In this document: piece after piece, positions 33,139 to 40,513 of the stretch | How the letters are laid out: every line of letters begins with the position of its first letter | Numbering within the stretch: position 1 is the first letter of the stretch | Origin: Wagnerdoeblera intermedia | GTDB lineage: Bacteria > Pseudomonadota > Alphaproteobacteria > Rhodobacterales > Rhodobacteraceae | Length of the DNA: 64,000 nt | Direction: 5' to 3' (one strand) | Assembly (NCBI RefSeq): GCF_042647465.1 | Contig: NZ_JBHRVN010000004.1 | The notes under the pieces: generated by a model | Database searches by the model: none | The model's input: the letters and a program-made list of their open reading frames with translations, nothing else | Told to the model about the DNA's origin: nothing | Made by a program: the position numbers and the translations under genes

Positions 33139-34727
33139 GCAGCCTGCGCCTCCAGAGTGTCGTTGGCCTTGGCCAGGCGTGCCGCCTTCCAGGTCCAGGG
33201 CAGAAGCTCATCGAGCCGGTTGATCGTGGTGCGCCCCGAGACGATGCGCTCGAGCACATCGGAGAGCCAGGTCTCTGGGTCAATGTCGTTCATCTTGCAG
33301 GTGTTGACCAGCGAGGCCAAGACAGCCCAGCTCTCGCCGCCGCTGGCAGAGCCGGCGAAAAGTGCGTTCTTTCTCGTCAGGCATACCGGCTTGATGGCGC
33401 GCTCGACGATGTTGCTGTCCACCTCGATCCGACCGTCCTGCAGGAAGACAGTCAGTCCTTGCCAATGCTTCAAGGTATAGGCCGCGGCCTTGCCAATCGA
33501 GGACTGCGACGCGACGGCGTCGCGGATCTCTGTCAGCTGCCGCTTCAGATCATCCATCAAGGCTGCACTCTCGGCCTTGCGCACCGCCAGCCGCTCGACA
33601 TCGCTCAGGCCACGGATACGCTTCTCCACCTCATAGACCTTGGCGATCCGGCCCAGGACCTCGAGCGCCGCCCGCGACTGGGTCGTCTTGAACACGTCCG
33701 CGAACTTGCGCCGGGCATGAGCAAGGCAGAAGGCAAGCTCGAGCGGGGCGGCGTTGCTCTTGCGACGCTGCTTGGCCACGGTCTTGTAAGCGCCAAACCC
33801 ATCTACCTGGAGAACGCCGGCAAAGCCGCCCAGATGCGCCAGAAGATCCTGCGCGCCGCGTCCCTCGGTGTAGACATAGGCCACGGCTGGCGGTGCGGGG
33901 CCCCGCCAGTTCCGGTCGTCGACGGCATAGGCCCAGAGCTGGCTCACCTTGGTTCGGCCTCGGCCGGGGGCGAGCCGGGGCAAAGGTGTCTCGTCACAAA
34001 ATACCCGCGGCTGCGCCTGGATGAAGCGCAGCAGCCGCTCATGCAGGGGCTTGAGCCACCAGGCGGCGCGTGCGATCCAGCCGCCCAGCGTGCCGCGGTC
34101 AAGCTGGACGCCATGGCCGGCGAAGATCTGCGTCTGCCGGTACAGCGGCAGGTGCCATGCAAATTTTGCGGCCACAACATGGGCCACCAGCGCCGTGCTG
34201 ACCATGCCACCAGACATCACCCGGGCAGGTGCCGCAGCTTGAACGACGCGCTCCTGGCAGTGCCGGCAGGCATACTTCGGACGGATCGTGCGGATGACAC
34301 GCAGCCGCGCAGGCACGACATCCAGCGCTTCGCTGACATCCTCGCCGATGCGCACCCGCAGGGCGCCACAGCAGGCATTGCCTGCGTCTTCGGGTTCGAT
34401 GACGACCTCGACGCGGGGCAGATGCCGCGGCAGTGCCCCCATGTTGCGTGCCGCCGCGCGCGGCGTGGTGGTCTTTGGCGCGTCCCGCACCTCTGGCGTC
34501 GTCGGGGCGTCATCATTTGCAGCTGCAGGCACATCCGCCAGGTCCCCGAGATCGAGGGCAGTCTGCGTGGGATCAAGCGTCGCAAGCTTCTCGGATTTGG
34601 CGCCGAAGATCATGATCCGCAGCAGGGTGGCATAGACGCGCAACTCTGCATTCTCGGCCTGAAGGGCCTTCACGAGCCGCGTCAAACCGGGCGCATCAGT
34701 TGGGATCAAAGTGCTGTCAGCCTGCAT
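33135..34727 (-). CDS. tnpC: IS66 transposase TnpC
   Basis: The 530-residue DDE transposase of IS66. Seen in order: an N-terminal leucine-rich coiled region (LTRLVKALQAENAELRVYATLLRIMIFGAKSEKL), a zinc-finger-like segment (KYACRHCQE), VDGFGAYKTVAKQ, FCLAHARRKFADVF and SNIVERAIKPVCLTRKNALFAGSASGGESWAVLASLVNTCKMNDIDPETWLSDVLERI. All are conserved IS66 features and the gene is intact. It follows tnpB after 48 bases and overlaps the UPF0149 gene. Confidence 0.95.
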   Translation of the reverse strand: MQADSTLIPTDAPGLTRLVKALQAENAELRVYATLLRIMIFGAKSEKLATLDPTQTALDLGDLADVPAAANDDAPTTPEVRDAPKTTTPRAAARNMGALPRHLPRVEVVIEPEDAGNACCGALRVRIGEDVSEALDVVPARLRVIRTIRPKYACRHCQERVVQAAAPARVMSGGMVSTALVAHVVAAKFAWHLPLYRQTQIFAGHGVQLDRGTLGGWIARAAWWLKPLHERLLRFIQAQPRVFCDETPLPRLAPGRGRTKVSQLWAYAVDDRNWRGPAPPAVAYVYTEGRGAQDLLAHLGGFAGVLQVDGFGAYKTVAKQRRKSNAAPLELAFCLAHARRKFADVFKTTQSRAALEVLGRIAKVYEVEKRIRGLSDVERLAVRKAESAALMDDLKRQLTEIRDAVASQSSIGKAAAYTLKHWQGLTVFLQDGRIEVDSNIVERAIKPVCLTRKNALFAGSASGGESWAVLASLVNTCKMNDIDPETWLSDVLERIVSGRTTINRLDELLPWTWKAARLAKANDTLEAQAA

Positions 34728-34775
34728 GGCAAACTATACCATGCGGGCGACAAAACTCAAACAAATACAGATAGT

Positions 34776-35129
34776 TCAGGCAATATATACTGGCCTTTTG
34801 ACAGCTGGGCGTCGAGCCTTCGTCCAATCCAGGCCGGCCAGGAGCAACCCGAACTCCTCGCGCGTCAGCACCATCGTACCATCCCCGGGACCAGGCCAGG
34901 CGAACCGGCGACCCTCAAGCCACTTCGTGGCCAGAACCATGCCACTGCCATCCCAAAAGATCAGTCGCAACCTGTCGGCGCGGCGCGGTCGGAAGATGAA
35001 GACATCACCGCAATACGGGTCGGCTGCGAGCGCGCTGGCGACGATCGCTACCAGTCCGTTGATGCCGCGCCGGAAGTCGATCGGCGTCGTGGCGACGACG
35101 ATTTTTATGCCACCTGTCGGCAGGATCAT
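34776..35129 (-). CDS. tnpB: IS66 accessory protein TnpB
   Basis: A 117-residue Orf2 protein of IS66: TTPIDFRRGINGLVAIVAS, GDVFIFRPRRADRLRLIFWDGSGMVLATKWLEGRRF and a TMVLTREEFGLLLAGLDW ending. It is required with TnpA and TnpC for IS66 transposition. Its ATG overlaps the tnpA stop (ATGA), so expression is coupled. Confidence 0.94.
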   Translation of the reverse strand: MILPTGGIKIVVATTPIDFRRGINGLVAIVASALAADPYCGDVFIFRPRRADRLRLIFWDGSGMVLATKWLEGRRFAWPGPGDGTMVLTREEFGLLLAGLDWTKARRPAVKRPVYIA

Positions 35130-35605
35130 GGTGCGCGCAACGCCGCGACGAGCGCAGTCACAACAACGGGGTCGACGGGCCCGGTCAGGACCATGCGGCC
35201 CCCTCCGATCTCGAGCTCGATCCGGCCGCAGGCCGTGCTGCCCGGCTCTTCCGGGCGCCGCGCCGCGGCGGGCAGCGGAGCTTCCGACGCGGTAAGAGTG
35301 ATCGGCACGAATTGAAGCGGCCCCTGCGGAGGGGTCACCCTCCGGCGACCGCCCGCGCTGCCGCTGACGCCAGCCTCCCGCCGCCAGACAGTGAGCAGCC
35401 CACGATGCACGCCCCAGCGACGCGCGACGTCGGAGATGTTCGCGCCCGGGACCGCGCTCTCCGCCACGATCTGCGCACGCTCATCATCGGTCCAGTTACG
35501 GCGGCGACGGCGCCCGGTGATCACCTCAATCCGCTGATAGTCACGGGCTTCATGCATGACTTGATGCATGGCATTATCTGTACTCTTCGGCTCGTCGAAG
35601 CCCAT
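35126..35605 (-). CDS. tnpA: IS66 accessory protein TnpA
   Basis: A 159-residue helix-turn-helix protein. The N-terminal part reads RRRRRNWTDDERAQIVAESAVPGANISDVARRWGVHRGLLTVWRREAG, a Tnp_1/IS3-Orf-like HTH that probably binds the IS ends. The C-terminal half is variable. The ATG at 35605 is chosen because AGGAGAGG lies seven bases before; a TTG two codons upstream is also open. It is the first gene of the IS66 operon and appears intact. Confidence 0.9.
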   Translation of the reverse strand: MGFDEPKSTDNAMHQVMHEARDYQRIEVITGRRRRRNWTDDERAQIVAESAVPGANISDVARRWGVHRGLLTVWRREAGVSGSAGGRRRVTPPQGPLQFVPITLTASEAPLPAAARRPEEPGSTACGRIELEIGGGRMVLTGPVDPVVVTALVAALRAP

Positions 35606-36758
35606 CGGCAACCTCTCCTGAAAGTGCGTGCCGACTATCTCTGGCGCGCAGAGCTCACCCGCAAGATGACCCGCTCGTGACGCTCACGGCCGAACAGCTC
35701 GGGATCAATTCTGAGGGGCTGCGCTACGGTGAGCGCGATGACATCGCAAGGCTCGCGCAGGTCACGGGTGAGAGCCCAGCCCTGATCCACCGCAATCTGC
35801 TGTCGCTTACCCGCACTGGCGGCCAGCGGATTGGTCCCCATGCACTGACCCATATCCTGCGGCCTCTTGATGAGAGGCATATTTGCCTGCGCTGCCTGCG
35901 GCAGGACGCCAAAGGCGGCCCGCCCGGGTTTCACCTGCGCGAACGCTGGTAATGGCGGCTGACGACATCTCAGCACTGCAGCCGGCACGGCTGCGAGCTG
36001 ACCCGGATTGATGTGCCAGGCGATGACTGGCGTGAGGAGATTGCTCTGAATGCAGTTACTGGCCCGAAGCGCCAGGAAGGAGCGCGCGCGGAGGATATGT
36101 TCCACACCTGGCTCTGCCGGGAGCTTTCAACGCGGTCAGGACGCGGCTGGACAGCCGCCATGTCGTTGCCTGCCGCCGTTGATTCTGTGGGTGTGATCGG
36201 TGCCACCCTGGGGCTGGGAATAAGGGACAGATGGCAGGATCTGGAATTTAGGGATCGGCAACGCGCTCTGAATGCCGGTTACAACCTGTTATGCCTTGAT
36301 AAAGCGGCGCTGCGCCCTGCCCTTTTAGCCGGCTTTGGCAGGAAAATTCAGACCTTCGGCCAGGCACGAAACCATGGCAATCCAATGGGTGCGCTCTGGT
36401 CATGGATGCGCAACCGGCAAATACTTGCCCCGACCGATCCGCTGGCCGCAGAACTCTTTGCGACTTTCGAGGAGGTTCAGGCGTTAGCCGGCACTGTGAG
36501 CTGATGGATCTTATGAAGCACCCGTGTCTGAGGCACGCCGGATAAAGTTCGGGGGCAACGCCACACTTTAAGGCAAAATTCGTAGAGGGCCTCGACAATG
36601 CACCGTAAGGGAGCCTGAAAATCCTCCTATTAGATTCCGGATATGCCTGTCTGATTTTTGCCTTGCTGCTATGCTGGGGGAAGCCAGGACAAGCGTTTGG
36701 TTCAACAGTTCACGACGTCCGGAAACGTCGTCCTGCCGCAGCTACCGGAGAGGATTGG

Positions 36759-37325
36759 ATGATGGCGAATTGGTATACGGCCGACCTGCACTTCGGCCAT
36801 GAAAATATCCTCTCCCATGCCGCGCGTCCGTTCCGGGATGTGCAGCATATGGATGCTGCGCTGCTGGAAAACCTTTGGAACAAAGTGGCGCCCGAAGACC
36901 AGCTCTGGATCATCGGCGACTTTGCCTTTGGGCCCAAGGCGAAGGATGAGGCCTGGCTTTGGCAGATCTTCGGTCAGCTCCCCGGTGCCGGGAAGCACCT
37001 CATCATTGGTAACCATGATGGCCCGCTCACCCGAGACCTGCCCTGGACCAGCGTGTCGCATCTGGCAGAGGTGAATGATCCGGCCTCAGATCTGCCAGTA
37101 ACCCTTTGCCATTACCCCATGATGACATGGGATGGCGCGCGGAAAGGGGCTGTGCATCTCTTCGGTCATGTGCATGGCAACTGGAGGGGAAGCGCCAACA
37201 GCGTCAACGCGGGCGTGGATGTCTGGGAGTTCAGCTCGATCAGGCTGCAGGATGCGCTAAGCCGCATGAAATCGCTCCCGCCGCATAAGCACTGGCAGGA
37301 TGTCGAGCCGAGGGTGCGGCGCTGA
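36759..37325 (+). CDS. Metallophosphoesterase (calcineurin-like)
   Basis: A 188-residue metal-dependent phosphoesterase. The motifs are visible: YTADLHFGHENI (first metal ligands), IIGDFAFG, LIIGNHDG and, at the end, HLFGHVHGNW. Relatives act on phosphodiesters or nucleotides; the substrate is not known. GGAGAGG before the ATG supports 36759; the next ATG at 36762 is equally possible. The mqsA-like gene follows after 38 bases on the same strand, so the two may be co-transcribed. Confidence 0.88.
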   Translation: MMANWYTADLHFGHENILSHAARPFRDVQHMDAALLENLWNKVAPEDQLWIIGDFAFGPKAKDEAWLWQIFGQLPGAGKHLIIGNHDGPLTRDLPWTSVSHLAEVNDPASDLPVTLCHYPMMTWDGARKGAVHLFGHVHGNWRGSANSVNAGVDVWEFSSIRLQDALSRMKSLPPHKHWQDVEPRVRR

Positions 37326-37363
37326 CACAGGCATGCAGGTGAACCGAGCAGAAAGGAGCTGAT

Positions 37364-37864
37364 ATGGCGAAAGTGCCTCAGAGTTTTCGGCACCCCGAGA
37401 CCGACCGTGTCCTGCACCGCGCAGTCCGGCCGATGGAAATATCCTACAAAGGGGGCTTGTCCGAGACGGTTGATGCCCCCGGCTGGTATCCGGATGATCC
37501 CGCATCATCGGAAGAGGCCATTTTCTCCCCGGCAGATTGCCGGATCACGGATCGGGTCTTTAACAAGCTGAAGGCGATCGCAGAAGGTTTCCTTCCTCCT
37601 GCAGAGGTCAGGCGGGTCCGCCGCAGGCTGCGGCTGGGTGGCCGGCCTGTCTCGCAGGTGATGGCCGGAAAGATCCTCTGCGCCGATCCAAAGGCCTTTC
37701 GCCGCTACGAGGCTGGGGATAGTGTAATTTCGCGGGAGCTGGACTGCCTGCTGCGGCTCCTCGATAAAAATCCGGCCGCTTTCTCCGAATTGCCGTCGGC
37801 TCAACGCTATTTGCGGGAATACGACGGCGGGTCAGGTTCACAAACACCGAATTTCTACGATTAA
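37364..37864 (+). CDS. MqsA-like antitoxin/regulator lacking zinc cysteines
   Basis: The C-terminal half (residues about 78-140) resembles the MqsA/HigA HTH domain: EVRRVRRRLRLGGRPVSQVMAGKILCADPKAFRRYEAGDSVISRELDCLLRLLDKNP. The N-terminal half has the MqsA layout (FRHPETDRVLHRAV, RPMEISYKGGLSETVDAPGWYPDD) but the CPxC and CxxC positions read HPETD and WYPDDPA, so the zinc site is gone. No MqsR-type toxin gene is adjacent; the neighbour is a metallophosphoesterase. It could be an orphan antitoxin or a domesticated DNA-binding regulator. The ATG follows AAAGGAGC. Confidence 0.6.
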   Translation: MAKVPQSFRHPETDRVLHRAVRPMEISYKGGLSETVDAPGWYPDDPASSEEAIFSPADCRITDRVFNKLKAIAEGFLPPAEVRRVRRRLRLGGRPVSQVMAGKILCADPKAFRRYEAGDSVISRELDCLLRLLDKNPAAFSELPSAQRYLREYDGGSGSQTPNFYD

Positions 37865-37986
37865 TCAGGCTTTTAGGCCAGACCCAAGCCTTGGACAACG
37901 CTCAGATCGGGCTGAGACGACCACCGGAGGATATTGTGTGAATACCGCGCTTGCAGCATGTTCCTTTTTTGTTTCGGGTGTGAAGT

Positions 37987-38646
37987 ATGTGTAACCTCTA
38001 CGCACAAACCAAATCGCGTGATGCAGTCCGCTCTGCCTTCTCAGATGTTCTGAAGGGGGCCGAAGTTCTTGTCGACAGTCTCGGCAATGCGCCCGTGAAC
38101 ACGCAGATCTGGCCCGATTACAGTGCCCCGATCATTCGCCCGCATGCCAGTGGCTGGCAGCTGACCACGGCCCGTTGGGGCATGCCCACGCCTGCCGTCT
38201 ATCTGGCGGGTAAGCGCACAGATCCGGGCGTGACCAATATTCGTAACCTCAGCTCGTCGCATTGGCGGCCGTGGCTGGGGGTAGCGCATCGCTGCCTCGT
38301 GCCCTTTGATGCGTTTTCCGAGCCTGATACCCGCCCCGGCGCCAGCCGCAGGCCGGTTTGGTTTGGGCTGGGCCCTGACCGCCCGCTTGGTTTTTTTGCG
38401 GGGATCCGCACGGAATGGACTTAGGTGCGTAAGTTGAAAGAGGGCGAAATCACGACCGAGTTGTTTGGCTTTCTGACCTCCGCGCTCAATCGTCTGGTCG
38501 CAGAAGTTCACCCCAAGGCCATGCCGGTGATCCTGACCACGCCTGCAGACTGCCGTCACTGGCTGACCGCCCCGATTGGCGAGGCGCTTCAAGTACAACG
38601 CCCCCTGCCCGATGATCAGCTTGAGCTGATCGAAGATTTCGCATGA
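37987..38646 (+). pseudogene. SRAP/YedK-type abasic-site protease-like gene with an amber stop
   Basis: SRAP proteins crosslink to abasic sites in single-stranded DNA through Cys2. This frame starts MCNLYAQTKSRDAVRSAF, keeping that Cys, and has WPDYSAPIIRP, TNIRNLSSSHWRPWLGVAHRCLVPFDAFSEPD. TAG at 38422-38424 interrupts it where relatives read W-T-S-V-R-K; the frame then goes on with VRKLKEGEITTELFGFLT and HPKAMPVILTTPADC, including the active-site His, to 38646. A single TCG-to-TAG change explains the break. The N-terminal fragment would lack the His, so the gene is probably dead unless the stop is suppressed. Confidence 0.88.
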
Positions 38647-38692
38647 GTGGCGGCGCTGCCGTTCAGCGCCCGCCGCGCAGGCGACGCGGCTG

Positions 38693-39024
38693 ATGCCACA
38701 TCGCCTGCCCGCAGGTTTGTCCGGGCGGCAGATCTTCATTCACGCCACGTCCGAAGACGATCTGTTGTGGTCTGCGGAAGAGGTATTGCGCGTTGATCCC
38801 ACGGGCTTCCTCGAGACTCTCCCGGAAAAAACCCGGTGCCTCACCCTCGGGCGACGCCTGCAACCGGCCACTGAGGCGGGCCGCATAACCAGCCTTTTAC
38901 TGATCCGAAAGGCGCATGGCAGCAATTCTGCCGGATGCGCTGGCGTTACAAAAGCCGCCCTGCTGAGGCTGACTCGACACCTCTGCAATGGCAGCTTATC
39001 AAGAACAAAATGGGAACACTTTAG
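38693..39024 (+). pseudogene. imuA: imuA remnant: N-terminus lost and frameshifted
   Basis: In the frame beginning near 38693 the text GRQIFIHATSEDDLLWSAEEVLRVDP and LTLGRRLQPATEAGRITSLLLIRKAHGSN resembles the second half of ImuA, the RecA-like partner of ImuB. At about 38925-38935 the sense shifts to another frame, which reads RMRWRYKSRPAEADSTPLQWQLIKNKMGTL and stops at 39024, the expected ImuA ending. The Walker A half upstream is absent, replaced by the SRAP pseudogene. The first frame accidentally runs on into imuB. Confidence 0.78.
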
Positions 39025-39043
39025 GATTAGATTGTTGAGTGGG

Positions 39044-40513
39044 ATGGCAAGACGTCTGCTTGTCATATGGCTGACAAGGCTTTCCAGTGACCTCTGGCTG
39101 CGGCGCCATCCCGTGGCCGGGCCCTTTGCCGTGATCGCCCGTCAGGGCAATTCCGACCGGATCTTTTGCCTCAATGCCGAGGCCGCAGGTCTTGGACTGG
39201 CGCGCGGCATGGCGCTGGCCGATGCCCGCGCGATCTGGCCCGATCTGATCACCACGCCCGCCGATTCCTCACGGGATGCGGCAGGCCTGGAAGCGCTGCG
39301 CCGTCTGACCATGCGCTACGCGCCCCAAGTGGGGCTGGATGGCGCCAATGGTCTGGTCGCCGACATTACCGGCGTTTCACATTTATTTGGTGGTGAAAGC
39401 GAGTTACGCACCGATCTTCATGCAAATTTCACGCGTGTGGGCTTTGCGCTGGAAAGCGCGATTGCCCCCACCAAAGGCGCGGCCTGGGCGCTCTCGCGCC
39501 ACGGGGGCGGGATTATTCCCGAAGGTGCGATGACGGCCGCCCTGAGCCCTTTGCCCGTCTCGGCACTGCGACTGGACTCTGAGACCACCGATGCGCTGGC
39601 CCGCCTGGGCCTGCTGCGCATTGCCGATCTGATTGCCCTGCCGCGTGCGCCATTGGCGAAACGCTTTGGCCCCGACCTGCTGCGCAGGCTGGATCAGGCC
39701 CTGGGTCAGCTGCCCGAAGCGGTGGCGGCACCCGTCGAGGCCCCCACCTTCTCCGCCCGCCTCAGCCTGCCCGAACCGATTGGCCTTGTCAGTGACGTGA
39801 TGGCCGGGCTCGACCGGCTGCTGCTGGTGGTCTGCAATAAACTGGCCCAGGCGCAGATGGGCGCGCGGCGGATGCGGTTTGAACTGAACCGGGTTGACCG
39901 CAGGGTGATCCGCCTCGAGATCGGCCTTGCCCGCCCCATGCGCGATGCCCTGCGGATTTCAGCGCTGTTTGCCCGCCAGGTTGAGGGTGTGGATTCCGGC
40001 TTCGGGATCGACCGCCTGCGCCTGGAAGCTTATGTGGCAGAGCCCCTCGCGCCCGAGCAGATCGGCAACCGCGAAGCCCAGGCCCGGGATGCTCTGGCGG
40101 ATCTGATCTCGCGCCTTGGCAACCGCCTGGGGTTTGAGCACATCCTGCGCGCGCATCCCCAGGACAGCCCCTTGCCCGAGAACAGCTTTCGCCTGATCCC
40201 GGCGGTGCGGCAGGACGCCTCCCACTGGCCCGCTCAATCGCATCTGCGCCGCCCTGTGACGATTTTTCCGCCCGAACCGCTGCAACAGGTTTCGGGCCAT
40301 CCTCCCGCGCGCTTCTTCTGGCGGGGCGTCCAACTGACCACCCTGCGCGCTCACGGCCCTGAGCGGATCACCCCGGACTGGTGGAATACGCCCCCCTCCT
40401 GGTCCATGGGACTGCGCGATTACTGGCGGATTGAGACCAGTGAAGGCCCGCGCCTTTGGGTGTTTCACACCCCTCAGGCCCCCGCCTGGGCCGTGCAGGG
40501 AGAGTTTTTATGA
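39044..40513 (+). CDS. imuB: ImuB, Y-family polymerase-like mutasome protein
   Basis: ImuB joins DnaE2 to the sliding clamp during damage-induced mutagenesis and lacks polymerase activity itself. The 489-residue product starts MARRLLVIWLTRLSSDLWLRR and has the Y-family palm with altered catalytic residues (GMALADARAIWPDL, LVADITGVSHLFGGE), then a thumb/little-finger region and the ImuB C-terminus (PARFFWRGVQLTTLRAHGPERITPDWW, GLRDYWRIETSEGPRLWVFH). An in-frame extension back to 38693 is imuA debris. Its stop overlaps the dnaE2 start (ATGA), the usual imuB-dnaE2 coupling. Confidence 0.92.
   Translation: MARRLLVIWLTRLSSDLWLRRHPVAGPFAVIARQGNSDRIFCLNAEAAGLGLARGMALADARAIWPDLITTPADSSRDAAGLEALRRLTMRYAPQVGLDGANGLVADITGVSHLFGGESELRTDLHANFTRVGFALESAIAPTKGAAWALSRHGGGIIPEGAMTAALSPLPVSALRLDSETTDALARLGLLRIADLIALPRAPLAKRFGPDLLRRLDQALGQLPEAVAAPVEAPTFSARLSLPEPIGLVSDVMAGLDRLLLVVCNKLAQAQMGARRMRFELNRVDRRVIRLEIGLARPMRDALRISALFARQVEGVDSGFGIDRLRLEAYVAEPLAPEQIGNREAQARDALADLISRLGNRLGFEHILRAHPQDSPLPENSFRLIPAVRQDASHWPAQSHLRRPVTIFPPEPLQQVSGHPPARFFWRGVQLTTLRAHGPERITPDWWNTPPSWSMGLRDYWRIETSEGPRLWVFHTPQAPAWAVQGEFL

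Larger units (their letters stand above)
32526..35687. mobile_element. IS66-family insertion sequence with UPF0149 passenger (3162 bp)
   Basis: Inverted repeats GTGAGCGTCACGAGC (32526-32540) and its complement (35673-35687) end the element. The 8-base target duplication GGCCGAAC flanks it at 32518-32525 and 35688-35695, the size expected for IS66. Inside, all on the minus strand, are tnpA, tnpB, tnpC and a UPF0149 gene. It sits in a TniQ-family gene. Confidence 0.95.
32420..36504 (+). pseudogene. TniQ-family protein gene, disrupted by IS66 and by an in-frame stop
   Basis: The first 35 codons (32420-32525) read LYPRLAFFRDESTNSWMQRLATFHG, the TniQ N-terminal pattern. An IS66 element then interrupts. 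The frame resumes at 35696 once one GGCCGAAC copy is removed (ELMAEQLGINSEGLRYGE). It continues with HICLRCLRQD, a zinc-ribbon half, then hits TAA at 35950-35952, after which the same frame gives WRLTTSQHCSRHGCELTRIDV, the second Cys half of the ribbon, and runs to 36504. The repaired gene would be 304 codons. TniQ proteins guide target choice in Tn5053- and Tn7-like transposons; no TniA or TniB is nearby. Confidence 0.82.

Noticed and set aside
33129..35315. A 728-codon open frame on the plus strand
   Set aside because: It runs antisense to the intact IS66 genes tnpC, tnpB and part of tnpA, which have clear motifs and coupled starts.
37987..38646. Two separate small genes on either side of the TAG
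   Set aside because: Both halves are in one frame and match consecutive parts of a single SRAP protein.
38693..40513. A single 606-codon ImuA-ImuB fusion gene
   Set aside because: The first 117 codons are partly frameshifted imuA; the true imuA ending is in another frame and stops at 39024 before a normal imuB start at 39044.
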